NCBI GenBank assembly: GCA_004556205.1
Contig: SFIL01000007.1
Coordinates: forward strand, 1-33,174
Source: Clostridiales bacterium
Lineage (GTDB): Bacteria; Bacillota; Clostridia; Oscillospirales; Oscillospiraceae
Direction: 5' to 3'
Length of the DNA stretch: 33,174 nt
In this document: piece by piece, positions 19,937 through 27,950 of the stretch
How positions within the stretch are numbered: position 1 is the stretch's first letter
Layout of the letters: each line of letters starts with the position of its first letter
The notes under the pieces: generated by a model
Database searches by the model: none
Told to the model about the DNA's origin: nothing
What the model saw: the letters and a program-made list of their open reading frames with translations, nothing else
Position numbers and translations under genes: made by a program

Positions 19937-22555
19937 ATGGCGAAAGATCCGCAGATGCCTGCAAAGCAGCCGCATATCGCATGGCGCATCACCCGCGTTG
20001 TGCTGCATATTCTCGGCAAGCTTGTCCTTTGGGCGATGATTGCCGCAGGAACGCTTGCACTGATCGCAGTGATTGCAGGCACGATTTTTATGACAAAATT
20101 CTCAGACTACCTGAAGCAGGACGTCATTCCCAAGAGCCGCGAATACGCCGATTCGTTGGATTTGGACAAAATCTCATTGGCGCAGACCTCCGTCATCTAC
20201 TACACGGATCGCGAAACCGGCGAATACCGCGAGCTGCAGCAGCTCTACGCCACAGAAAACCGCACATGGGTCTCCTATGACGAGATCCCGCAGGACATGG
20301 TGCACGCCGCAATTGCAATTGAAGACAAACGCTTTATCGAGCACAACGGCGTGGACTGGCTGCGCACGCTCTCTGCCGTGCGCAACTTCATCGGCGGTGA
20401 CTCCTCCTTCGGCGCTTCGACCATCACGCAGCAGCTCATTAAGAATCTCTCTCAGGAGGATGACATCACGGTCAACCGCAAGGTACAGGAGATTTTCCGC
20501 GCCCTCGCCGTTGAGGAGCGCTACACCAAGCCTGAGATTATGGAGTGGTATCTCAACACCATCTATCTCGGCGAGGGCTGCTACGGTGTGCAGAGCGCGG
20601 CAGAAATCTACTTTGCAAAGGATGTCAGCGAACTGACAACCGCCGAGTGTGCCAGCCTGATCGCAATTACCAACAATCCCTCCCTCTACGACCCCTATAT
20701 CCGCCCGGAGCACAATCGGCAGCGTCAGCTTATCATCCTTGACGAGATGTATGCACAGGGTCTGATCGAAACCGAAGAGGAACTGGAAGCAGCAAAGGCG
20801 CAAGAGATGGTCTTCCGTAACGGCCGCTACGACGAGGAAACTTACGTCTGCGGCAGCTGCGGCTTTGAGGGTCCGCGCAGTAAATATGTGGAGAAGGAGG
20901 ACAACGCTTACTTCTGCCCGAAATGCGACACGCAAAACTATGCCGTTGACAGCAACCATGCCTATTCTTATTATGTTGACACCGTTTACCGCGATGTGGT
21001 AAACGATCTGTGCGATAAATACGACATCAGCACGCAGGCGGCGGTGCAGAAGCTCCTGACGGGCGGCTACCGCATCTATACGCCCTATGACCCGAAGGCG
21101 CAGGAGATCATTGACCGCGTATACGAAAACACCGATAACATCCCGAATACCGTCAGTACGCAGCAGCTCCAGTCTGCCTGCGTCCTAATCGACAACGAAA
21201 CGGGTGATATTGTCGCCATGTCCGGCGGCGTGGGAGAAAAGGAGCTGAGTCTCTCGCTCAACCGCGCGACACAGAGCAAACTGCCGACAGGCTCGTCCAT
21301 CAAGCCTATTGCAGTCTATGCGCCTGCCCTCGATGCCGGTCTGATCACGCCCGCGACTGCGATTATGGATTCTCCGCTCTACGAGGATACAAGCTGGCCG
21401 CAGAACTATTACAGAAGCTACAGCGGTCCCTGCCTCGTCCTGCGCGGCGTAACCAGCTCTCTGAACACGATCTCCGTCAAGGTGCTCGATATGCTTGGTA
21501 CGCAGAACAGCTATGATTTCCTTACGCAGAAGCTCGGCGTCACCTCCCTGGTCGATTCGCTGGAGCGCGGCGGACAGCATTATACGGACATTGCCTACGC
21601 ACCCTTGGGCTTGGGCGAGCTGACCTTCGGTCTGACCGTGCGCGAGATGGCGCAGGCATATGCCATCTTCCCGAACAACGGAGAATTCCGCGAGGCGCGA
21701 ACCTATACGCTGGTCTTGGACGCTGAGGGCAACAAAATCCTTGAAAATGCGCAGGAAAGCCATACCGCCATCAGTCAGAAAGCTAACTATTATATGAGCA
21801 GTATGCTTGAGAGCGTCGTCGGCTACGGCACGGGCACTCCCGCATATATGAACAACATGGCAGTTGCCGGCAAGACCGGCACCTCCAACAACGACCAGTG
21901 CCGTTGGTTTGCCGGCTATACGCCGTATTACACCGCTGTTGTATGGTGCGGCTACGATGAGCCGGAGCAGATCACACTCTCCGATTCCTGGGCGAATCCC
22001 GCTATTTCGATTTGGAAGCAGTTTATGGATCCGCTGCACGAGGGCTTGGAATACCGTTCCTTCCTCCAGCCGGACGGCGTCGGCTATTACTCTGTCTGCG
22101 CCGACTGCGGCATGGCGGTAACCGAGGCGTGCGAAAAGGATGTCAGAAGCAACGGTCAGAACCGGGTCACGTCCGTCCGTCTGTTCTGGGAGGATGCACC
22201 GAAGGAAAAATGCACCTGCCATACGCTGGTCAAAATCTGTAAGGAATCCGGCAAGATCGCAAATGAATACTGCGAGCAAGTTGAAGGCAACACCGTTGAC
22301 GAGGTCGGTATGCTGATCTATAATGAGGACTTGAAGGTCATCAAGGACGAACCCTATGTCTACCACGAGGACGATAAGAACAATGTCTGCACCCTCCACA
22401 CAAAGAATTCCGTAGAGCCATCCGTCGAGCCGAGTACAGACCCGACCGAGCCAACCGAACCCGCGACACCGCCTGAGCCGACGGATGAACCCTCCGCCGC
22501 GCTCCCGCCCGACGAAGATCCGTGGTACGGCAGAAGAAAGATATTCACAGCATAA
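19937..22555 (+). CDS. Class A penicillin-binding protein (PBP1a type) with an inserted zinc ribbon
   Basis: 872 residues. A cytoplasmic start and one membrane helix (about 25-52) lead into a GT51 glycosyltransferase domain with E129 (I-E-D-K-R-F) and S-T-I-T-Q-Q-L-I-K-N near 161-170. The transpeptidase domain has S453-S-I-K456, S-L-N near 512-514 and K646-T-G. The enzyme polymerises lipid II and crosslinks peptidoglycan outside the membrane. Between the two domains lies a zinc ribbon: C305/C308 and C327/C330 in C-G-S-C and C-P-K-C pairs. The C-terminal part (about 715-800) has further cysteines (C-A-D-C, C-T-C) and ends in a Pro/Thr/Glu-rich tail. GCGAGGA precedes ATG 19937. It opens the ten-gene operon; the next gene starts 18 bp later. 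Confidence 0.93.
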   Translation: MAKDPQMPAKQPHIAWRITRVVLHILGKLVLWAMIAAGTLALIAVIAGTIFMTKFSDYLKQDVIPKSREYADSLDLDKISLAQTSVIYYTDRETGEYRELQQLYATENRTWVSYDEIPQDMVHAAIAIEDKRFIEHNGVDWLRTLSAVRNFIGGDSSFGASTITQQLIKNLSQEDDITVNRKVQEIFRALAVEERYTKPEIMEWYLNTIYLGEGCYGVQSAAEIYFAKDVSELTTAECASLIAITNNPSLYDPYIRPEHNRQRQLIILDEMYAQGLIETEEELEAAKAQEMVFRNGRYDEETYVCGSCGFEGPRSKYVEKEDNAYFCPKCDTQNYAVDSNHAYSYYVDTVYRDVVNDLCDKYDISTQAAVQKLLTGGYRIYTPYDPKAQEIIDRVYENTDNIPNTVSTQQLQSACVLIDNETGDIVAMSGGVGEKELSLSLNRATQSKLPTGSSIKPIAVYAPALDAGLITPATAIMDSPLYEDTSWPQNYYRSYSGPCLVLRGVTSSLNTISVKVLDMLGTQNSYDFLTQKLGVTSLVDSLERGGQHYTDIAYAPLGLGELTFGLTVREMAQAYAIFPNNGEFREARTYTLVLDAEGNKILENAQESHTAISQKANYYMSSMLESVVGYGTGTPAYMNNMAVAGKTGTSNNDQCRWFAGYTPYYTAVVWCGYDEPEQITLSDSWANPAISIWKQFMDPLHEGLEYRSFLQPDGVGYYSVCADCGMAVTEACEKDVRSNGQNRVTSVRLFWEDAPKEKCTCHTLVKICKESGKIANEYCEQVEGNTVDEVGMLIYNEDLKVIKDEPYVYHEDDKNNVCTLHTKNSVEPSVEPSTDPTEPTEPATPPEPTDEPSAALPPDEDPWYGRRKIFTA

Positions 22556-22573
22556 AGAGACAGGAGAACCCCC

Positions 22574-23452
22574 ATGTGGATTGCAAACAACTGGAAGGAC
22601 TATGAAGTCCTCGACACCTCCGACGGCGAAAAGCTTGAACGTTGGGGAAAATACTATCTCGTCCGTCCCGACCCGCAGGTCATTTGGGCGACGCCAAAGT
22701 CGCATCCGCGCTGGCGCTCCTTCGACGCCCGCTACGCCCGATCAAACAGCGGCGGAGGGCAGTGGTCACAGCATAAGCTGCCCGAGCGCTGGCAGATCCG
22801 ATACCGCGAGTTGACGTTCAACGTCAAGCCGATGAATTTTAAGCATACAGGGGTCTTCCCCGAGCAGGCTGTCAACTGGGACTTTATCGACGCGCAGATT
22901 CGCGCGGCAGGCCGTCCCATCAGCGTCCTCAACCTCTTTGCCTATACGGGCGGCGCAACACTTGCCGCAGCAAAGGCAGGTGCCTCCGTTTGCCATGTTG
23001 ACGCGGCGAAGGGTATGGTCGCGTGGGCGCGCGAAAACGCCGCCTCGTCGGGACTTTCCGAAGCACCGATCCGTTGGATCATTGACGACTGCGCGAAATT
23101 TGTCGAGCGCGAGATCAAGCGCGGCAGACGCTACGACGCCGTGATTATGGACCCGCCCTCCTACGGCAGAGGTCCTTCGGGTGAGATTTGGAAGCTGGAA
23201 AAGGATCTGTATCCGTTTTTGAAGCTGGTCGCAGGCGTGCTTTCGGACAAGCCGCTGTTTTTCTTAATTAATTCCTACACGACGGGTCTTGCGCCGTCCG
23301 TGCTGACCTGCCTGTTGGACACCATCCTCACACCGCGCTTCGGCGGACACACCGTCTCGGAGGAGCTGGGTCTTCCCGTAACGGAATCGGGTCTTGTCCT
23401 GCCCTGCGGCGCTTCGGGCCGCTGGACTACGGAAAGGAGCGGCGCCAGATGA
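22574..23452 (+). CDS. Class I SAM-dependent methyltransferase, RlmI/RlmK-like (COG1092 type)
   Basis: 292 residues. The Rossmann methyltransferase motifs are clear: motif I in N-L-F-A-Y-T-G-G-A-T near 119-128, an acidic residue after strand 2 (H-V-D-A-A-K-G near 143), D-D-C near 172, and the motif IV D-P-P-S-Y at about 195-199. The Y-T-G-G and D-P-P-S-Y combination is typical of the 23S rRNA m5C/m7G methyltransferase group related to RlmI and RlmK-L. The N-terminal PUA domain of RlmI is missing, so the exact target base is open. The stop overlaps the start of ecfA1 (ATGA). Confidence 0.87.
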   Translation: MWIANNWKDYEVLDTSDGEKLERWGKYYLVRPDPQVIWATPKSHPRWRSFDARYARSNSGGGQWSQHKLPERWQIRYRELTFNVKPMNFKHTGVFPEQAVNWDFIDAQIRAAGRPISVLNLFAYTGGATLAAAKAGASVCHVDAAKGMVAWARENAASSGLSEAPIRWIIDDCAKFVEREIKRGRRYDAVIMDPPSYGRGPSGEIWKLEKDLYPFLKLVAGVLSDKPLFFLINSYTTGLAPSVLTCLLDTILTPRFGGHTVSEELGLPVTESGLVLPCGASGRWTTERSGAR

Positions 23453-24297
23453 GTGAAGCAGTAAAAATTTCCGACCTGCGCTTCTCCTACCCCTCGCAGA
23501 CAGAGGAAGCGCCGCTCCGCATTTTTGACGGTCTGAATCTCACCATCGAGGAAGGCGCTTTTGTCGCCGTTCTCGGACATAACGGGTGCGGAAAATCGAC
23601 ACTTGCAAAGCACCTGAACGCCATTCTGCTGCCCGAGGGCGGCAGTGTCAGCGTTTTCGGCATGGATACCAAGGATGAAGCTCTTCTCTTGGAGATTCGC
23701 CGCACCGTCGGCATGGTCTTTCAAAACCCCGATAATCAGATGGTCGCCAATGTCGTGGAGGAAGACGTCGCCTTTGCGCCCGAGAATTTGGGTGTTCCCT
23801 CCGAGGAGATTCGCAGACGCGTGGATGACGCACTTAAGGCGGTCGGTATGTACGACTACCGAAAGCACGCGCCGCACCTGCTCTCGGGCGGACAAAAGCA
23901 GCGCATCGCCATTGCGGGCGTGATTGCCATGCAGCCGCGCTGCATTGTACTCGACGAACCGACTGCAATGCTTGACCCGCACGGACGCGAGGAGGTCATC
24001 CGCACCGTCGAACGTCTGAACAAGGAAAAAGGCATTACCGTCGTGCTGATTACCCATCACATGACCGAGGCAATTCGCGCTGACCGTGTGATCGTCATGG
24101 ATCAAGGCAAGGTCCTGCTTGATGGCACACCAAAACAGGTTTTTACACAGGTCGAACGGTTAAAAGCCGTCGGTCTTAGCGTCCCCGCAACAACGCAGCT
24201 TCTTTACGAGCTGAACAAGGCAGGCTGCAACCTGCCGCCGGACGCGCTGTCAACAGAAGAATGTGCGCAGGCACTTTACGCTATGTTAAAGGCTTGA
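23449..24297 (+). CDS. ecfA1: Energy-coupling factor transporter ATPase EcfA1
   Basis: 282 residues. All ABC motifs are present: Walker A G-H-N-G-C-G-K-S-T (K49), Q-loop V-F-Q-N-P-D-N-Q, signature L-S-G-G-Q-K-Q-R, Walker B I-V-L-D-E-P-T, and H-loop T-H-H. The F-Q-N-P-D-N-Q and the C-terminal E-L-N-K-A-G segment are typical of EcfA1 (CbiO). Together with EcfA2 and EcfT it drives vitamin or metal uptake through interchangeable S components. No S component is encoded nearby, so this is the group II shared module. The order ecfA1-ecfA2-ecfT-truA is the common Firmicute one. Confidence 0.95.
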   Translation: MSEAVKISDLRFSYPSQTEEAPLRIFDGLNLTIEEGAFVAVLGHNGCGKSTLAKHLNAILLPEGGSVSVFGMDTKDEALLLEIRRTVGMVFQNPDNQMVANVVEEDVAFAPENLGVPSEEIRRRVDDALKAVGMYDYRKHAPHLLSGGQKQRIAIAGVIAMQPRCIVLDEPTAMLDPHGREEVIRTVERLNKEKGITVVLITHHMTEAIRADRVIVMDQGKVLLDGTPKQVFTQVERLKAVGLSVPATTQLLYELNKAGCNLPPDALSTEECAQALYAMLKA

Positions 24298-24316
24298 CCA
24301 CAGGGAGGAATCACAT

Positions 24317-25183
24317 TTGGCTGCAATCATCGAGGTGCAAAACCTCTCGCACACCTACAGTATCGGCACCCCATTCGAGCATATCGCTGTCGATCATATC
24401 TCGTTTACCGTCGAAAAGGGCGAATTTCTCGGCGTGATCGGTCATACCGGCTCCGGAAAATCCACCCTTATCCAGCATTTGAACGGACTGCTCAAGCCGA
24501 CCGAGGGCGATATCCTGCTCGGCGGAGAGAGCATTTGGAAGGACAAGGAGACGACCCGTGCGGCGCGCTTTCGCGTCGGACTGGTCTTTCAATACCCCGA
24601 ATATCAGCTCTTTGAGGAGACAGTGTATAAGGATATTGCCTTCGGACCGAAAAACATGGGCTTGGAGGATGCCGAAATTCGAAACCGCGTACTGCGCGCC
24701 GTCGGCTTCGTCGGATTGGACGAAGCGATTTTGGACAAGTCCCCCTTTGACCTTTCCGGCGGGCAAAAGCGGCGCGTCGCCATTGCAGGCGTAATCGCTA
24801 TGGAGCCGGAGATCGTGATCTTCGACGAGCCGACAGCGGGACTCGATCCAGCCGGCTGCGCCGCGCTTTTGGACAACATCCGCGCCTATCAGCGGGCGAC
24901 ACAGGCAACCGTTTTGATGGTCAGCCATTCAATGGACGACGTGGCTTCACTTGCCGACCGCCTGCTCGTGCTGAATCAAGGCAAGGTTGAAATGCTCGGC
25001 GCACCGAAGGAGGTCTTTTCCCACGCAGCGCGGCTGACGCAGATCGGTCTTGCCGTACCGCAGATAACCGCACTCTTCCTGCGTCTGCGGGAGCTGGGCA
25101 TTGACGTCGATCCTTCTACCTATTCCGTGGAGGAAGCTGTGCATCAGCTTTTGCTTCTGAAGGGAGGCAGCGCCGATGCTTAA
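24317..25183 (+). CDS. ecfA2: Energy-coupling factor transporter ATPase EcfA2
   Basis: 288 residues. Motifs: G-H-T-G-S-G-K-S-T, Q-loop V-F-Q-Y-P-E-Y-Q (the Y-P-E-Y-Q form marks EcfA2), L-S-G-G-Q-K-R-R, I-F-D-E-P-T, and S-H-S-M-D-D. The protein starts at TTG 24317, eight bases after GGAGG (24304-24308); there is no ATG in a suitable place, and the first residues A-A-I-I-E-V-Q-N-L-S-H-T-Y are where family members begin. It pairs with EcfA1 as a heterodimer. Its end overlaps ecfT by eight bases. Confidence 0.95.
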   Translation: MAAIIEVQNLSHTYSIGTPFEHIAVDHISFTVEKGEFLGVIGHTGSGKSTLIQHLNGLLKPTEGDILLGGESIWKDKETTRAARFRVGLVFQYPEYQLFEETVYKDIAFGPKNMGLEDAEIRNRVLRAVGFVGLDEAILDKSPFDLSGGQKRRVAIAGVIAMEPEIVIFDEPTAGLDPAGCAALLDNIRAYQRATQATVLMVSHSMDDVASLADRLLVLNQGKVEMLGAPKEVFSHAARLTQIGLAVPQITALFLRLRELGIDVDPSTYSVEEAVHQLLLLKGGSADA

Positions 25184-25979
25184 AGACATCACCCTCGGGC
25201 AGTATTTCCCGGGCGATACTGTCGTTCACCGACTCGACCCGCGCACAAAGCTGTTGATGGTCATTTTATACATCGTCGCGCTGTTTTTGTGCAAAGGATT
25301 CGTCTCCTACGGTGTAGCGCTCGCCTTCCTGATCACTGCTGTCGTTTTGTCAAAGATTCGCCCGAAAGCGCTGTTCAAGGGCTTAAAGCCGCTTTTGATC
25401 ATCATTATCTTCACCGCGGTTTTGAATCTTTTTTATACCGACGGCACGGTTTTGGTCAAATTTTGGATCTTCAAGATCACCCGTGAGGGCATCTACAACG
25501 CCTTTTTCCTCGTCCTGCGCATCATGCTGCTGGTCATGGGCACCTTCCTTCTGACCTATACGACTTCACCGATCGCGCTGACAGACGGTTTGGAATCCCT
25601 GCTCTCCCCGCTCAAAAAGCTGCACTTTCCCGTGCACGAGCTTGCGATGATGATGAGCATCGCGCTGCGCTTTATTCCGACGCTGATTGAAGAGACGGAC
25701 AAGATCATCTCCGCGCAGAAGGCGCGCGGTGCGGATTTCGAAACGGGCAATATTTTCCGCCGCGCCAAGGCGCTGATCCCGATCCTTGTGCCGCTGTTTG
25801 TCAGCGCTTTTCGCCGCGCCGACGAACTGGCAACGGCAATGGAATGCCGCTGCTACCACGGCGGCAAGGGGCGCACCAAGCTCAAGCAGCTCCGCTACCG
25901 CAGACGCGACGTGTTCTCCCTCCTGCTCGGCGTAGCCGTGCTGGCAGGCATCATCGTGCTGCGCCGTTTCGGTCTGTAA
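25176..25979 (+). CDS. ecfT: Energy-coupling factor transporter transmembrane protein EcfT
   Basis: 267 residues with about five to six membrane helices. The start G-Q-Y-F-P-G-D-T-V-x-H-R-L-D-P-R-T-K and the two coupling-helix motifs with A-R-G (K-A-R-G-A-D-F near 189, and R-A-D-E-L-A-T-A-M-E-C-R-C-Y near 215-228, where the second A-R-G is replaced by C-R-C) identify EcfT, the scaffold that links both ATPases to S components. The family's second motif is usually M-E-A-R-G-Y, so E-C-R-C-Y is a variant form. It overlaps the end of ecfA2, showing translational coupling. Confidence 0.94.
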   Translation: MLKDITLGQYFPGDTVVHRLDPRTKLLMVILYIVALFLCKGFVSYGVALAFLITAVVLSKIRPKALFKGLKPLLIIIIFTAVLNLFYTDGTVLVKFWIFKITREGIYNAFFLVLRIMLLVMGTFLLTYTTSPIALTDGLESLLSPLKKLHFPVHELAMMMSIALRFIPTLIEETDKIISAQKARGADFETGNIFRRAKALIPILVPLFVSAFRRADELATAMECRCYHGGKGRTKLKQLRYRRRDVFSLLLGVAVLAGIIVLRRFGL

Positions 25980-26001
25980 CCATACGATAGGAGGAACCGC
26001 C

Positions 26002-26766
26002 GTGCGGAATATTGCCCTTTTTTTGAAATACGACGGCACAGCCTACCACGGCTGGCAGGTGCAAAAGAACGCACGCTCCGTCGCGCAGACACTCGAGGAG
26101 GCTGCCGCTGCAGTGGTCGGACACAGGGTGCACCTGACCGGCTGCGGACGCACCGACGCAGGCGTCCACGCGCGTGTCTATGTGGCAAATTTCCGCACGG
26201 ACGCAAGAATCCCTGTAGATCGCCTCCCCTATGCGCTGAACACGCACCTGCCCGACGATATCGTCGTCTATGACGCGCATGAGGTGCCCGATGCCTTCAA
26301 CGCCATCGGTTCGTGCGTCCGCAAGGAATACACCTACCAAATCTATAATTCACACATCCGCGACCCTTTTTATGTAAACCGTGCATGGTTTTATCCCAAA
26401 CATTTGGACGAGCGTGTGATGCAGGAGGCGGCGGCGCAGTTTGTCGGCACGCACGATTTTGCCGCAGTGCGCTCCGTTGGGACAGAGGTGCGCTCTACGG
26501 TGCGCACCGTACATCACTTTACGGTCGAGCGCAGAGACGAACTGCTTCTTTTCCGCGTTTGTGCCAACGGCTTTCTCTATAACATGGCCCGCGCGATGGT
26601 CGGCACGGTAGTCTACGCCGCCGAGGGCAAATTTGCCCCAACCGACATCGGCAAAATACTTTCAGACGGAAACCGCACTGCGGCAGGACCCACCGTGCCC
26701 GCAGGCGGCTTGTATATGACGCAGCTTTGGTATGATGACGGGGAGGTGCAGTTCCATGTCCGATAA
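26002..26766 (+). CDS. truA: tRNA pseudouridine(38-40) synthase TruA
   Basis: 254 residues. The catalytic Asp52 lies in G-R-T-D-A-G-V-H-A, and the start L-F-L-K-Y-D-G-T-A-Y-H-G-W-Q-V-Q and later F-L-Y-N-M-A-R motifs are diagnostic. It makes pseudouridine at positions 38-40 of the tRNA anticodon arm. The start is GTG 26002 with GGAGG at 25990-25994. Placement directly after ecfT is the usual Firmicute arrangement. The stop lies 11 bases inside the following gene. Confidence 0.96.
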   Translation: MRNIALFLKYDGTAYHGWQVQKNARSVAQTLEEAAAAVVGHRVHLTGCGRTDAGVHARVYVANFRTDARIPVDRLPYALNTHLPDDIVVYDAHEVPDAFNAIGSCVRKEYTYQIYNSHIRDPFYVNRAWFYPKHLDERVMQEAAAQFVGTHDFAAVRSVGTEVRSTVRTVHHFTVERRDELLLFRVCANGFLYNMARAMVGTVVYAAEGKFAPTDIGKILSDGNRTAAGPTVPAGGLYMTQLWYDDGEVQFHVR

Positions 26767-27928
26767 GCCGGAAATTGAGATTGTTGAACAAACTAAGGAG
26801 GCAAAAAAGACCTCCTCGAAAAAGCGGTGGCTGATTTTCGGCGGCGTTTTGCTTCTGATTTTGCTGCTGCTCGCGTGGTTTTTGCTTGCGAGCAGCACTA
26901 CGCTTGACGGGGTAAAGCGGTTTTTCCGTTATCTCGGCAAAGATGATGCGCAATACGGCAGTCTGCAATTCGAAACCTACGGCACCTGCAGCCACGCTTT
27001 GACCGACGGTCGCTTTGCCGTTGCCACGCAGAGCGGTGCGACGCTGTACGCCGAGGACGGCAGTGCGCTCTGCCGCGTGCAGGGCAGCTTCGTCAATCCC
27101 GCAATGAAAAGCACAGGCGAGCTTCTACTCGTTTACGATATCGGCGGCACGCGTTTGGTGCTGCTGAACAGCGAGGGCAAAACCCTCTTGGATACCACAG
27201 TCACCGATGCCATCTACGACGCCGAGCTGTCCACCGAAGGATATATCAGCGTCCTCTATGCGGGCGAGGATTGTCGGGCGCACCTCGCCGTCCTTACCGA
27301 GAGCGGCAATACAACCTATCTGCGCAGCTCCAAAACACACTATCTGAGCACCTGCGCCGTCTCACCCGACGGCAATCTTGCCGCCGCAACAACGCTCGGG
27401 CAGAAAGATATTCAATTTGTCAGCACCATTCAGCTCTATCAGACAAATCAGGAAGAGATTGCCGCTGAAATTCCCCTCGGTGCGCAGATGGTTTATGATC
27501 TGCGTTTTTTGGACGGCAGCACTCTATGCGCCGTCGGTGAACAAAACATCGCTTTTTTTGAAACAGGCGGCACTTGCATTGGTGAATATACTGTTGACGA
27601 CGGCGTTCTTGCCGGTTACTGCTTTGACGGCGACGGCTTTGTGACTCTGCTGTATGATCTGTATGAAGCGGGCGGCGGCAGCCGATTGGTCACTTTGGAC
27701 AAGCACGGCGGAGAAATTGCCACAGCCGTGTTTGACGGCTCTGCGTCGCATCTGAGTGCCTGCGGCGACTATGTCGCCGTACTGACCGAGCAGAAGCTTC
27801 TGATCTATAATCGGAAGCTCTCCCTGCAAAACAGCACCGATAATTCCGGCTATCTTGCCGCGTATGTCCGCGCAGACGGCACTGCTATGTGCGTCTCATC
27901 CGGCGAAGCCGAGCTTTATATTCCCTGA
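26756..27928 (+). CDS. DUF5711-like membrane-anchored beta-propeller protein
   Basis: 390 residues. A charged cytoplasmic N-terminus and one membrane helix (about 26-47), then an outside region of repeated beta units with G-D-G/D-G-S turns that reads like a six- or seven-bladed propeller; C-A-V-S-P-D-G-N near 203 resembles WD40/TolB-type blades. This matches the DUF5711 type of Clostridial proteins; function unknown. ATG 26756 has GGGGAGGTG upstream and is preferred to an in-frame ATG at 26732. It is translationally coupled to truA and 22 bp before clpE. Confidence 0.75.
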   Translation: MSDKPEIEIVEQTKEAKKTSSKKRWLIFGGVLLLILLLLAWFLLASSTTLDGVKRFFRYLGKDDAQYGSLQFETYGTCSHALTDGRFAVATQSGATLYAEDGSALCRVQGSFVNPAMKSTGELLLVYDIGGTRLVLLNSEGKTLLDTTVTDAIYDAELSTEGYISVLYAGEDCRAHLAVLTESGNTTYLRSSKTHYLSTCAVSPDGNLAAATTLGQKDIQFVSTIQLYQTNQEEIAAEIPLGAQMVYDLRFLDGSTLCAVGEQNIAFFETGGTCIGEYTVDDGVLAGYCFDGDGFVTLLYDLYEAGGGSRLVTLDKHGGEIATAVFDGSASHLSACGDYVAVLTEQKLLIYNRKLSLQNSTDNSGYLAAYVRADGTAMCVSSGEAELYIP

Positions 27929-27950
27929 TACCCCACGAAGGAGGAACTCT

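Noticed and set aside
21185..22705. 506-codon minus-strand frame opposite the PBP gene
   Set aside because: It is a shadow of the PBP coding strand, with low-complexity reversed tail sequence and no start signals.
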